Positions 51,201 through 63,676 of a stretch of 64,000 nt of DNA are shown in pieces. The stretch is taken from the NCBI RefSeq assembly GCF_021155765.1, contig NC_060116.1, forward strand, positions 7,068,001-7,132,000, in the 5' to 3' direction. The stretch comes from Diprion similis (taxonomy: Eukaryota > Arthropoda > Insecta > Hymenoptera > Diprionidae). The translations under genes and the position numbers were made by a program. Position 1 is the first letter of the stretch, and the number at the start of each line of letters is the position of its first letter. The notes under the pieces were generated by a model. That model saw only the letters and a list, made by a program, of their open reading frames with translations. It made no database searches and was not told where the DNA came from.

Positions 51201-52002
51201 TACTGGGGTCATTTGGCTGCAGACTGAGAGCCTTGCTGTAGGACTGAAGAGCTTCGCTAAATCGAAAGGTCTGTGATTCGACTTCCGCCTTACGGTAGTA
51301 TCCCTGGAACAAACAGAGGAGATTATTATAAATAGCTAGAACCCCGGTGGGGGGTTGCACGAATCTAAGCGATCTAAGGGGTTCTGGTTCTCGCCTTTGT
51401 CCAATCGGGTTTCAGCTGAATGGTCATGATCGCGTCTTCCATGGCAAAGTGGTACTGCTGCATTTTCAAAAATACCAAAGACCGGTTGCTGTACAACGAA
51501 AAGTTCTTGGGGTCCAGTTTTATTGCGTGCGTATAGTGGAACATCGCTTCGGCATATTTTTGCTCCTTAACGCAGGCGTTACCACGTTCCTTCAGGTTTT
51601 GTACCTGAAAATATGACGGAATATTGTTTTTGCTTATGTTAATAAGAGATCCTTTATAGGCTTATAATTCAACATATTTATATTTGCAGGTAATTGAATT
51701 TAATACGAACTACGTTGTCCAAGTAAAATTGATCCCTTCATTCGTTAACATTTAATTACAAGTATCAATCGCAAGATGTTTTAAGACCCCAAAACAGTAA
51801 CAATTTCAATTTAGGGGTGTGAATGGATACGTGAAGGTGTGTGGAAAAAAATTGAAGTAACAAACTGTGCAACCTGCCGGTTATCACAATGGAATTTAAA
51901 TAATAGATATGATAGCTGAAGAGCAAGTCATGTATAATATAACAGCACTGCAATTCGCACAAAACTAGAATATCTCACCTCAGTTTCACGGCTGGCAGCC
52001 AT
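48269..52002 (-). CDS. TPR-domain membrane protein, complete (5 exons, 246 aa)
   Basis: Exons (minus strand) are 51979-52002, 51395-51604, 51150-51303, 50722-50822 and 48269-48520. The first exon encodes MAASRETE. Exons 2-3 hold about three tetratricopeptide repeats of the HOP/STIP1 type (KERGNACVKEQKYAEAMFHY, YSNRSLVFLKMQQYHFAMED, then WTKGYYRKAE and FSEALQSYSKALSLQPND). Exon 4 gives a hydrophobic segment (LGAGVGIILGVIVVIADYVF) and exon 5 a second one (MALLTIAIAMLGFGIAKG), followed by an acidic then Lys-rich tail ending RFKKGKS. TPR domains of this kind commonly bind chaperone C-termini, so a membrane-tethered co-chaperone is plausible, but that is inference. I do not recognise a named orthologue. 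The intron 51304-51394 appears to start with GC. Intron 4 is about 2.2 kb. Confidence 0.85.
49280..49640. repeat. Possible interspersed repeat fragment in TPR intron 4
   Basis: A 350-bp segment of the large intron has the texture of an insect interspersed repeat (alternating A/T runs with islands such as GACGACGCGTCGTACAG-like sequence and CAAAAGTTATTCGAGGTC). No terminal repeat or coding region was seen. Weak call. Confidence 0.2.
51304..51394 (-). other. GC-AG intron in the TPR gene
   Basis: The upstream exon must end at AAG (51395) to give the canonical TPR phrase DWTK-GYYRKAE, and the intron then begins GCGAGA. No GT occurs in the next 25 bases, and the frame hits TAG if read on. The acceptor (TTGTTCCAG) is normal. 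The other introns of this gene begin with GT. Confidence 0.75.
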
Positions 52003-52230
52003 TATCGAGATAATTTGATATGAGAGTGGTTAATATAGTGCTTGCGTAGCGATAGTTGCTGGTTTTAAATTGAATTAACCATCGAATATCGTTCGGAATA
52101 TCGTCAACCTTGCCGGAAAATAATGATCAACAATGCCGAGATGCAGACGACATCTTGGCCGGCCATCGGGACCCAGTCGAAACCCGTATAGCTCGATGCT
52201 CTTAATACGCATGCTTAAAGTCGACGGCCT

Positions 52231-52238
52231 TGCGCATG
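52231..52238. promoter_or_regulatory. TGCGCATG motif upstream of the TPR gene
   Basis: It lies about 230 bp upstream of the TPR start codon, near ACGCATGC at 52207-52214. It resembles the NRF1-like palindrome upstream of INTS3 and suggests a similar housekeeping promoter. Motif reading only. Confidence 0.25.
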
Positions 52239-54217
52239 TCTATTCACAGCATTTCGAATGGCATCGGTGGCAGAACTTGTCGACGGTAGGTATCTAGGTA
52301 AGTAGGTACATGCTTAATCTCTTGCGGAGCTTTATCAGCGCGAGTTCTCTCATACACGTGTATAAACTATATGTAGAAACGATTTGCACCTACCGAAAAC
52401 TTTGTTTCAATATACATGCTATTCTAAAAAAAAATGAAAATTGTAGCACCTTTCTATATATTTAATATTTAAATTAACCACGATTTCATCAGATCCCCGA
52501 ATTTTAATAGAAGTTTTTGCCCGTTCGCTTGCACGATGCGGAAAAACGTATACCTACGCGTAGAGAAGGATTTATGCGTTAAGTGTTTACGGAATAAGGT
52601 AGGCTCGCGGTTATTTTCATCATTATTTTTTAATGATATCTCCATTTCATACAAATTAAGTGGGGAGTTATAATACAAACTTAAAATATATACATCAATA
52701 TCTCATGAAACTTTTCAATAACTATTCAACTCATCCATTAAATCCATATGCTTTATAGATCTTTTCGAATCATCTATATATAGAAACATATATGCATATA
52801 CATACATACATATTGTATATATGTATACACGTATACATAGTCTGTCAATAGGTATACATATAATTATACTGTGCAATGAACCTGACAAGTAATTTGAATA
52901 AATATTCAATTATCTATAGTCGTCAGCTGCTGCTCTCGCTGCAATGCCGGAGACTATACACAAGGATTTGGGTAGAGCAGATCGAGAATTAGACCAATCG
53001 TAAATCATTATATGCGTGTATCACAACCTATAAATATAAAATATATGTATATATACTTTTTTACATACATATATAATATTAAAAATCATTGGGCGGCGTT
53101 GTCGTCTCATTTTTGAAAAAAGAAAACACACTCTCGTAATATCAACAGCTGCTTGAACCTATTTTAGTCTACAACAGAAAAAGAAAATTCTTCATCGCAG
53201 CTTTTATCGTAGCATGTGAAAGTCATCAATCGATCGCCAATTAATACGATATCTATATAGGAGAGTATATGTATATCGTTTTCAGCGAATGATTTTTCAC
53301 CCTCGTTTCGCAGACAATTTTTTTTTTCTTTCTTGTTTTAACTCTCAATTTTATCTGCGTATAATAAGTCGAAAAGATAAAAGTGATACAATTAGCAGAA
53401 TGAAATTTTTTTCTCTTTTAACAATACAAAATTGTGTAATCATCTCGAAATATTCTGCCCAAAGCCGTACGTATATCCTGTTTATGCACAATCCACACTA
53501 GGTGTCGTTCGACTTGCGTTATCCTGAATCGTAAATTTCCTCGCTTAGAATACATTTTATGAATTTTTTTTTTTTCAAGTTTTTTGTTTTCTTTTACTTG
53601 TTGTAATTTTTTATTTTCACATGTGTGGTTTTTATGTTCATCATATGTATAGTAATATGCAAATCCTCGAATAAAACAGAAGCACATATACAAAAACGCA
53701 TATATAGTTGAGAATGAAGAGATTGAGAAGCATAGACCGGGTGAAAATATACATAATACAAACGGTAAACGGTTGAATAAACTTTCGACATAAATTATTG
53801 CAGCAATCGTCGTCAATCCTAATTCACCAATATGTAATTATCTCTATAACGATGGAAACCTTTGTGAAAAGATTAAAACGTTGAATATCTTTCATGAAAT
53901 TGTGCGAGAGTATGCGAGCTAGTGTATAAATGATATATACACACATGCCTCATGCAAGCTCTCGTACAAGTACGGTAGCGTTGAATATTCTTCGATATTT
54001 TATACACAAACGATGTGTTTCACGATTTTCCAAATTATGTTATATACATATACATGCATATAAAGTGGAATGACTTCCTACCGCACCCCACTGCCGCATG
54101 CCCATTGCCCGATATTCATCTCCTTATTGTACTGTACCACGTATATTGTGTTTTTAGAGTCTTAAATAAATATTTCCTGTCCCAAGTTTATTCAGCCGTT
54201 TAAAGCATATAGTATAG

Positions 54218-54260
54218 TATATATATTTATATATATGTATATATATATATATATATATAC
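54218..54260. repeat. (TA)n tract
   Basis: An almost pure TA run with few interruptions. Confidence 0.85.
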
Positions 54261-54737
54261 ATAGTATAATTTAACGTAAGTACGATACGATCGGTTTTGA
54301 ATGCTTTGAGACGTTCGAAAATTAATAAAAACATGTAGGTACGTACATGTCTTAAGGTGGCTGCTTCTATCGTGATCATTCTCTACATAATAACTATCTT
54401 TTTATTATAATATATAATCTTTATTTATTTATTCAATTAATTAATGAATATAATATAGGTAATAATTGCAAATACAACTATATAGGTATAGGTATACGAC
54501 GAAGATACGAGCGTTTGTCAGGGAGCAATGCAGTCGTCATAAATGTATAAGAGTCGGTCGGTACATAACTATATAATATATAGTATAAGTAGTACGTTGT
54601 ATGTGATACAAGATATATCATACACAACGTATGATTCCCTCCTACGTGCTTGCGTTATTATCAATTATTGGTAGATATACAGGTGAATTATGGTCATGCA
54701 CGCACGCACGCATTCCCTTTCGATTTCCACGGTTTCA

Positions 54738-54756
54738 GGGGGGGGGGGGGGGGGGG
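54738..54756 (+). repeat. Homopolymer of 19 G
   Basis: Nineteen consecutive G, then CGCAAGGGGG, in otherwise AT-rich DNA. The tract could form a G-quadruplex and is prone to sequencing-length error. Confidence 0.85.
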
Positions 54757-56008
54757 CGCAAGGGGGTAACGATATGCAGACGATGAAAGTTGACAGAGGT
54801 GGACAAGTGTTAAAACTATCCGCGTTTCTTACATACCTTGTATGCATGAATATATGTACAGTAACGTAGTTTGTATTTATTTCATATAGGTACGTAGACG
54901 CATATATGTATAAATGTATAGGTATGTATATCACGCAGGTGTAATAATGATTTCACGGAATTCTACCGGGTGACACGGGGTCCGGATTATTTTAATATAA
55001 CGTATAAGAAAAAGTAATTAAACATATATGCGGTTGAGCGACACGTTGTTTTTAGCATCACATATTAAATTTTCGCGGTTTTACTATTTTGATAGTTTAT
55101 TTTTTCTTGCCTTTATTACAATGCACTCATCACAGTGGAAATGAAGATTCATGAACGTAATTAAATTCCTGTCGTATGGTTGGTGCGTAGAGGATATGAA
55201 AATGTATAATAAGACGAATTTGCCCACGAAAACTTTAGGTTGAAACAAAAGTGGTATTACAATGGTAGCTCTAGTTATATTATGCATCACGGCCCCCAGA
55301 ATTTAATTATTGAAAGGAAATGCATATATAAATATAATATTACGTATATATATATACATAACAGCATCACAGTCGAAAATATAATATTACAACATTGGGC
55401 ATATTTCTTTTTCCACTCCGCGCTGTCGAACTTTATATAGTTAAATTCTGATGTCAAAACAAATTTTGTCCACCATGTTCAAAAATATAATTTTTTTTTT
55501 TTAACGAAAATTATATCAACGTCGTTTCAATGCTTATACACTAATCACATGTACGTCAATACGTCATCCACTTTTCGGCACGTGTCATTTTCCCTTTTTT
55601 TTATTTTGCTTTTTTTATTTTTCGGCAAATAATAACTCCACCCCAATTTTTATAATTTTCAATTATTCAATTCTGACCTTTGCGAAGCTTTCGAAGATTT
55701 ATTCATTTCTTTATTCTTTTGTCTGTTTGAGAACTCCAAATGTTAAGCGTGTTTGAGCTTAGACATTGAAATCATATTTTTGAACCAACCACGAGCAAAA
55801 ATTTATGTCTACATCGTATAAACAAATACGATTCGTATATATAATTTTAAATTTCGTGCGTCTAGTGGTTAATTCAAACGGCGTGACACACCTGTATAAC
55901 CGCGATAAAAGCAAGATTTAAACAAAATGAGTAATATAAACAACACTGCATTTAAGGAAGAAAAAAAAAAAAATCAAACTTTAGCTTACGCCAATCGACG
56001 TTTGTTTG

Positions 56009-56038
56009 TTTTTTTTTTTTGTTTTTTTTTTTTTTTTT
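56009..56038 (+). repeat. Long T tract
   Basis: A 12-T and a 17-T run separated by one G. On the minus strand this is a poly-A tract, but no retroelement body was recognised next to it. Confidence 0.7.
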
Positions 56039-59000
56039 AATTACCCGATAGCGAATGTCGGAAAACAGACCATTAAATTCAGGAGCAATCATACCCGCAG
56101 TAAAATTAACAATACATATTTATCTCTAAAGTACAACGCTGCTTTCGTAATATTCGTACACAATACAGGTTTTTAACTTTACACGGAATAATTGGCCGCT
56201 GGTCACGCAGAAAAGGTAACTACTAACTAATAATTGGTAATAAAACATCAATACAATTGGCGGAAGTTATCCCCCTTTCTGCGTCATTGAATACGTCCAA
56301 TTCTCTATCAATTATTAACTACTTAATGCACTTGACTTGGTAAAATGGTACATCATAATATTACATTACATGTTAATAAATTTTACACGCGATTATGTAC
56401 TTGTATAAAAATTAACAGAATAGGGGCATGCTAGTTGCGGGTTGTTCGTTTTTCGTGAATCGTTTCACCACCTCTATATGCTACGAATATCATACAATTT
56501 TTTCTTCCTTCCTTCAGTTTTATCACGCAACGTGCATTTTACTTAGATATCTAAGATTGGCTAATAATTTTCATTTTTCTTTCTATATTTTATTATTATT
56601 TATTCCCTGCACTCCGAAAGCTGCAAGAATTTTATACTTTTGAGCCACTAAGTAGTTCCTTATTATTTACAGTGTCTAGGAAAAAAATTTGCTGCCGCAA
56701 TCAACTTCACCTTTTCAAATGCTTTCACAATTCAATAGATCAATCGATTGTTAAATACTTCTATTTAACACAAAGCTGAAACATTCTTTTCTTTATTTCA
56801 TAATAATAATAATAGTATAAAAGTTCTGGCAAGAAATTTACACCAATTTCAATATAAATATATAATAAATTACGTGAAATAAAGTATACAAATTTCGATT
56901 GTTGTTAGGGTTTTTTTTTCATTTAGACAAACGTGAACATGTCGCCAGTGAAAAATAGAACCTTTGTTCTTGAGGCATTCGCTGTGCAAGGTTTGTTCCC
57001 ACAAAAAGACTCATACATTGTTCATTTGACTCATGCGATCGAATGAGAACGATTGATTCTGAAGAGTTCGGCTTAGATGCAAGCGAATGTCCTATAACAA
57101 TTTTTTATCCCTCAGATTTCACGATAGGACAATGGCTATATTGGCACACGATTACATTTAAGTTTACGTTGTTAGATTAGGCGTGTACATGCAAATACAT
57201 TTTGTTCTTTAAATTATGTCAACTTTTGATTAAATTTTGAAATTGTACAAGATCTTCCCGTCCGCATTTTGTAACTCTCAAAAATCAATGAACTCATTCG
57301 TATCCGTAAAAACTATATCATTAGATATAGAAACAAAATATTTTTGCATCCATATTATAGCATGCTAATCATTGTCGTGGTGACGCTATATCCGTATAGT
57401 AAGCTACTCATACTTTTCAGGCACAAAAAATTCTAAAATGCTAATTTGTATCGTCTAAGTATTAACGAATTATTACAGTTTTATTATTATGTACGCGCTT
57501 GTCTCACGAGTAAAGGACAGGTTAAAAATTTTCATTGGAATACACATATGCATATAACGATAATAATAATAATAGTATAATAATAAAATTAATAACAGCA
57601 AAGTACGCACCAGCACACCCCTGTACCTCCTCTCTTTACGCGGTATTCTAAAAAGGACGTCACACACAAGGAAACAATATCTAATTCATTATTATAATCT
57701 GAATATGTAATTCCCTTTACAATATATGTGTATGTATATAAATGGCCTACGATCATTCAAACTGCTTTCAATCTTCAATTAATTTTTTTTTTTGTTCTTG
57801 TGATCTGTAATCTCTGTCCTGTCACATTAACTAATTGTAAGATGTATTTTATTTCGAAAAAGAAGGATATGACGAGCAAGTAGTTCGAACCGAGAATTGG
57901 TGGTCGTAAAATTTGACCAAGTATCGTTAGATTTCTTTCTATTCTACAGATTTCGTAATTCAACTACTCTGCTGAATAACAGAGGTATAGAAGATATAAC
58001 TTTCTATTTTTAGGTATAGTTCTCGTCTTCTGGCATACTCTAGTTTGCTGTTTTGTTATCTGTATACAATCATTGTTTATATTTCTAGATTTCTTTCTCT
58101 ACAATTGGCACTTGATAAATCTTTTTTTCTCGTATGTATGAAAAGTTTTCTATAAAGTTTTACTATTCACCAAACAAACGTGAACTATATATTTGTAGAA
58201 CTGTGATATGATTATAATACTTGAATTTCCGCGTTACTTACAGTTATATAAAAATGTAGCATGTTATTTTGCAAATAATACTTTCAAGCACAGATATTCG
58301 ATGGAATTCTATCTTGTGGATTGATGAAAGTCTAATGCCCAATTAATAGCTGGATTCTGCTTTGTCGAAAAGTAAGCAATTCAATCATCAAGGCAACGAT
58401 TACCAAGCTGTAGAACGGGAGTGAAAAAAATAAGCTTGTCAGGCAATACAAGTGGTGAATTTATGGGAAGATAATCATAAATTTTTCCAAGAGGAAGCAC
58501 CGTAGATATTTTCAACTATGACTCACTTGCGATTTCCCCAAGTTACGCGAATTTCGGTGCTACCTATATCCTCATAGCGACATATCTATTTTATAAACAG
58601 CGATGATCGTGATTGCACACGTCTTTGTTATATAAACGGGATGCAATAAGTGTTGAATTCGTCGGTATGGTAACTAGATTTACTTAACGTTAATTCGGTG
58701 GAACCTATTTACCGAGTTCGGTGATTGTGTTCCATTGTCTCGCTATGCAAGTATTTTTTATTTTTTATTTATTATTATTATCGTAAAGTGTGCGCAACTA
58801 GAGTCTTCGGCACTTCAAGATAGACAGAGCATAATTACCGATCTCAGCCACTATTATGATGTATGACACAGTGTCGTGGGTGTTGACTAGTGAATTGAAT
58901 TTAAAATATGCTCGTTTTTCGACGGGAATATATATGCCTATTAGTCGTGCTTCACTGAACCGGATGTCAAACGAGTGAACCCTCGCTTAAGGCACGACGA

Positions 59001-61778
59001 TTGTTGATTGGAAAGATATAAAAATTAAGAAAAGACGAAAATTCTTGTTTCAATAGTGTTTTATTAACTTGCAATGCAAAAATTAGAATTAAAGTTACCC
59101 TTCAAGAGAATATATTATTATGCACCCATTATTGTTTACTTTTTATTTTATTTTATTTTATTTTATACATTTTTTTATTCCTTTAATTTGTATTTTTTTT
59201 TTATGTTTTATGTTTTTGCTGCTTTCCTCGTACGCACTTGGTTAGTGATACATTTGTTTAATATATTTATAAATAATATTATAAGTGAAATCACTTCTTT
59301 TTTTTATGTTTGCCATTTTTTCTATACACACGTTAAAGCACTGTGCCATACATTTCTATACGTTTATATCCACTTTTCTCTGTTGTATGTAATATCCAAC
59401 ATGTTTAATTTTAGTACATTGTCCTCTGAGTTCAATATTGAACAGCAGATGCTGCCATAATAAAATATAACAAACGTCAAATTTTTTTGATGTATCAGCA
59501 TACCAACATAACACTTGTTTCTAAGTAAAACGTAAACACATCATGTAACATACTAAAATTTGAGTAACGTAACATCGTTTTTGTTTTGAATCGTCGTTAT
59601 CTGTGAAGCTTACTAGGCTAAGCTGGCCATACTACGTATATTGTATCATTGACACAACCATCAATGAAAATTTCAATCATTTGTAGAAACGCCGTCATTG
59701 ATATAAATTTCGAACAATTGATTCAATTAGAAATTAACTCATATTCACCAACATAAAAACGATAAATTCCAACACTGGTTTGGAGATAATAACAATAATT
59801 TACTGTACAAGTTTTAAATATGGTCTACGTATTACAAATAATCAAAAGTAGATAGAATAGCCGAAAATTTTAAACGTGAAATTTTCAATAAAATTAAAAG
59901 GAGTGCCAGTTATTTATTCGAAACCTGTTACAACCAACTTTTTACTGGAAGATTCCGTTAACAAAGGAAAAAGCAGAAGAAAGGACAAGCACAATTCAAC
60001 AGTTCCGATGAGATGGAAAGGCCAACTTATCCTTGAAAATCATCAAGCTAATCGCATATTTTGCATATCTTCCATATTTTATCGCGAATCTGCGTCTCTA
60101 TAATATCACAGAATACCAGAGAGAGAGTAAATACTTTAGATGCACATGGAACGACACATAAGCATTTGTTAAGTGTTAAAACGCCCCTGAAGTTGTTCCG
60201 TAAAAAGAATACCTTGTTAAGGCACGGGCATAAAGTAGTCCGATATTCACAGATTGAAATAAAAGTCAATTAAAAGGTCATGTGGATCTTTTTTGATATT
60301 TTACTATTTTTAATATTTGGCACAGAGTGTGATCAATGATTATCACCGCGTTCACCTATTTCCAGTTTTCTGTGATAAATATACCAGCTAGTAAATTTTC
60401 ATTTAATCAATATTGATAATAATAAGTATAATAATTACACAACAAAATATTATTTAGAAGTGAAACATCACGGTTTGCCTGTACATATGTATCATCAAAT
60501 GATCAATCATTAAACTAGCTTGATATTCTTCTTGAAATTGATGTTATCATGAATTACATTGAATATTATTATTTATTAATAACTATCGTTAAAATTATTA
60601 AAATATTTATATTACTCAATATACACAATCTGGACACAAATCACAAGCTTTGTTTACTTTTCCTTATTAGTCAATCGTTGATTCCCTTTTTCCTCAGCGT
60701 ACTCTAGAGATTCCGAGTGTTTCAGGTAATTGTGTTTCCCATTAAGGAAATCCCCAATCACTTCAACCGATAACTTTGTTTTTACTCTTAGTTTGGCTTT
60801 TGGTGGCTAAGCCAGTGGCTTCGGAATTTCTGTATCAGTTGTGCCGGTGATACTTTTAAATGTTACTGTTATCCTATTTCATGGTACGGAACATGTGTGT
60901 GTATTATTATTATGTTTTATTGAGAAATGAAAATTACCTTTTTTAAAACAAAACTTCAAGCTTTTCAATATGTGTAAAAAACTCTAATTTTTTTAGCATT
61001 AAAAATAGGATATAGCAACGAAATGTTTGTGGACTACTCTTATCAGACCTCTGTATTGGATCAGCAATCAGTTTGATATGGTAAAACCAATGATGTACAG
61101 ACTCTGATAATCGTGGGATAATAATTCTGAAAATTGTAATTCTTTACTTGTTATATGTTTCCGCAACTTCGTATGTCTTTCTTTTTATTTTTGTGTTTAG
61201 TTTTTGGCTGAACTGCTTACGAATTTATTAGCTTTATCCTCAGACTCTCACTCACATAACTACTGGACACTTTTGGACGCGCGTATTATATTATTTATAG
61301 CTTAGTATTTTTCTCTGGACAGTCTTGGACGTAGACGCAGCTTATTATACGATACAGGACAGAGTCCTTTCTTTTTCTTTATACGATAGGATTGTCTTTC
61401 GTGCTTGGTAATTGCTTTGTGAATTACGTATCCAGTTACTTATAACGAAAACTTTTTCGCTGTTACCGGATATACAATATCAAACCTTGCCAAACATTGC
61501 CTAACAAGTGGATCCCGTTGTTCTTTCATGGATGCAGTTGAGCAGAATCTATGGCCTCTGATTTAAAATCAAATACGAAAGTAATGAGCATTTTAGGGTA
61601 AGTTAAAAATGCCGGGACAAAAACAGCTCAAACCGTCGCAATGTCTTCGGGGACGTTTCTGCAGGAACAATTTTAATTAACCTTGGAGTTTGCCGAGAAA
61701 ATGCACACTTGGCAATAACGTCGACAGCAGCGTATTAACAACCGAGAAGAGTAGAAGGGATAAGTGTTTGAGCTTATG

Positions 61779-63676
61779 TCAGTAGTGCAAACTGCCTGCA
61801 CCCCCGCTGCCATATTGAGAATCATAATCATGAACCAGCCGCTTTATGTGACTCAGCTTGTCGTGGAGATAGTGAAACCGCCTCTTGGTCTGCTGATGAT
61901 CCGGATCATTTTTGATCTCGTTATACTCGGAAAATATTTGGCTCTTGATTTCCTGCACATAAAATTAATACTTCATTGTAAAGTGATCGTGAAATTTCTA
62001 TGCCTGGATGAAAGTTCAGCTTCAATAATTCAACGAGCTTTCTTTTTCAGTGCAGTTCACCGTTTGGAGAAGAATTTATTGAATACGTTCTTTGAACGAT
62101 ACAAGAAATTCCAATATTTTCCAATTTCAACAGTCTCAAATCCCAACATTTGCAATATTGCCAAAGTAGCATACAATAGCATGTAGGATAAAAAAAATTT
62201 CAGATGACTTGAGAACACTTTTATGCTTATCGCAGACTGAAATGAATAGCATCGCAGACTATCACGAATAGCAAAATAGATATGTACATTATGTATTGTT
62301 GTATAAAACGGACGGGAATTTAGATTTTCCTCCGTTAATATGTTACAATAAATTATAGGCTGAGAATTACGAATAATGAATTAAACTGACCGAATATTTA
62401 GTCTCGTTTCCAGATTCAAGCTCTTTCCTTAAATGTTCTTCAAGCTGCGCAAATCGTTTCGAAACCTTGGTCACTTGCGTGTGTAAACGCCTGTACTCAT
62501 CGTAGTCCGCACTAAACTCTGCCTTGTAACGTCTTTTTTGCTCGTTGCTGCTGATTGTCGTGAAGTACCTGTCGTTCGATGTATGTTGAGAAATAAAAAA
62601 ATTCTAATTAAACTAATTATAGAAAGATATCGAAGGTCTCAGTACAGCTGTATAACGAGCAAATTGAAATCTCTACATTGACAACATACCAGCTTTACTG
62701 CGTTTTTCCACAAATAATCATACAACATTTTGCAAACAGATAGGGTAATTTAAAATTGAAAAAATTCTAAATACAAGAAAATTTTCAGCAATAGTAACTT
62801 ACGTGAGGTAGTCTGGAAATTCCGTTGTCTTGCTGTTCTCAGATCGGGGGGGTGAAGTACGTCCAGATCCCGAGTTAATATGCCCTGAATTGCCATTTGT
62901 ATTTCCGATGTAACTATTGCCACTGTGAGTCGTAACTTCAAAATTCGAAGATCCACCACTATTTACACTTCTCCCCCGTTCTCTCTCGCGCTCCCTTTCT
63001 CTCTCTCGTTCCCTCTCCCTCTCCCGCTCTCTTTCCCGCTCTCTCTCCCTCTCCCTTTCTCTCTCTCTTTCCCTCTCCCTTTCCCTCTCTCTTTCCCTCC
63101 CTCGGTCGTCCCGATCTCGCCTATCACTGGCGCTTGGACTACCCCCGAAGTTGGCACCACCACTCCCTCGCACAAAATTCACAACACCGCTATCAACACT
63201 GCTCAATTTATTACTGTTACCATTATGGTTATTTATAATGTTATTATGGGTTAGACTACTATGCGAATTATGGCTGTTTAGATTGCTAGGTGCGCTATGA
63301 ATGTCCTCACAGTCACTGGATGGCGTCAGGCACGATTTGCTGACACTATAGCTGCTTCGAAGCACATCACTGTTTGTTCTCTCCGTGCGATAATCGCGTT
63401 CGCGTTGCTGTCTCGGATCCCAGCTGTTGTTATTACTACTACCACCACCACCACCACCTGATGTCCTTCCATTGTCCACAGCAGCCGATCCATTGTTGCT
63501 CGTTGTGGAAATACTCGGTTCTGGTTTACGGTAGTGAGATATTCGGGGTCTCTTGGTTGGGAGCCCGTCATTTCCTTGGAAGTAGCCTGGTCTCTTTGAG
63601 CCCATTATACTCGGAGGTGGCGCTGTTATCCCTGGAGGTGAACCCGGATGCGTAGAGTTTGGCGACTGACCACTAC
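61779..63676 (-). CDS. Ell: RNA polymerase II elongation factor ELL, C-terminal part (3 exons; 5' end outside window)
   Basis: Exons (minus strand) are 62803-63676, 62391-62568 and 61779-61952, GT-AG and in phase, with stop TGA at 61779-61781. ELL (Su(Tpl) in flies) suppresses Pol II pausing within the super and little elongation complexes. The last two exons encode the occludin-homology domain: YFTTISSNEQKRRYKAEF, ADYDEYRRLHTQVTKVSKRF, then FSEYNEIKNDPDHQQTKRRF and YLHDKLSHIKRLVHDYD. These agree with the family pattern YKxxFxxxYDEYxxLH and YLHxKLSHIKxLV. The large exon is a disordered linker with Gly, Asn/Ser and Pro stretches, a basic PTKRPRIS (possible nuclear signal) and a perfect R(ER)20 run (62976-63098). 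The exon opens in mid-codon, so the N-terminal elongation domain lies beyond the right edge. Confidence 0.92.
62976..63098 (-). repeat. Coding Arg-Glu alternation, 41 residues
   Basis: The ELL linker encodes R(ER)20. Arg is spelled with several codons (AGA, AGG, CGG, CGC, CGA) and Glu with GAG and GAA, so at DNA level it is a CT-rich imperfect hexamer repeat rather than a clean microsatellite. The other strand gives a Pro/Leu/Ser/Phe open frame that is only a shadow. Confidence 0.95.

Larger units (their letters stand above)
52239..61778. other. 9.5-kb very AT-rich region with no recognised gene
   Basis: Dominated by A/T runs, TA tracts and short T-rich open frames without family signature. 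Part next to 61778 should be the ELL 3' UTR; whether that UTR is long cannot be told here. It contains a TA tract (54218-54260), a 19-G run (54738-54756) and a 30-bp T tract broken by one G (56009-56038). Confidence 0.6.

Noticed and set aside
53418-53816. 132-codon minus-strand open frame
   Set aside because: Low-complexity AT-rich region with no recognisable motif.
59074-59460. 128-codon plus-strand open frame rich in Phe, Tyr and Ile
   Set aside because: Produced by T-rich DNA; no membrane-protein family features beyond hydrophobicity.
59876-60273. Two overlapping plus-strand open frames of 70-75 codons
   Set aside because: The peptides look slightly less biased than the neighbours but match no family I know, and no splice sites support them.
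62925-63254. Plus-strand Pro/Leu/Ser-rich open frame opposite ELL
   Set aside because: Antisense shadow of the Arg-Glu coding repeat.
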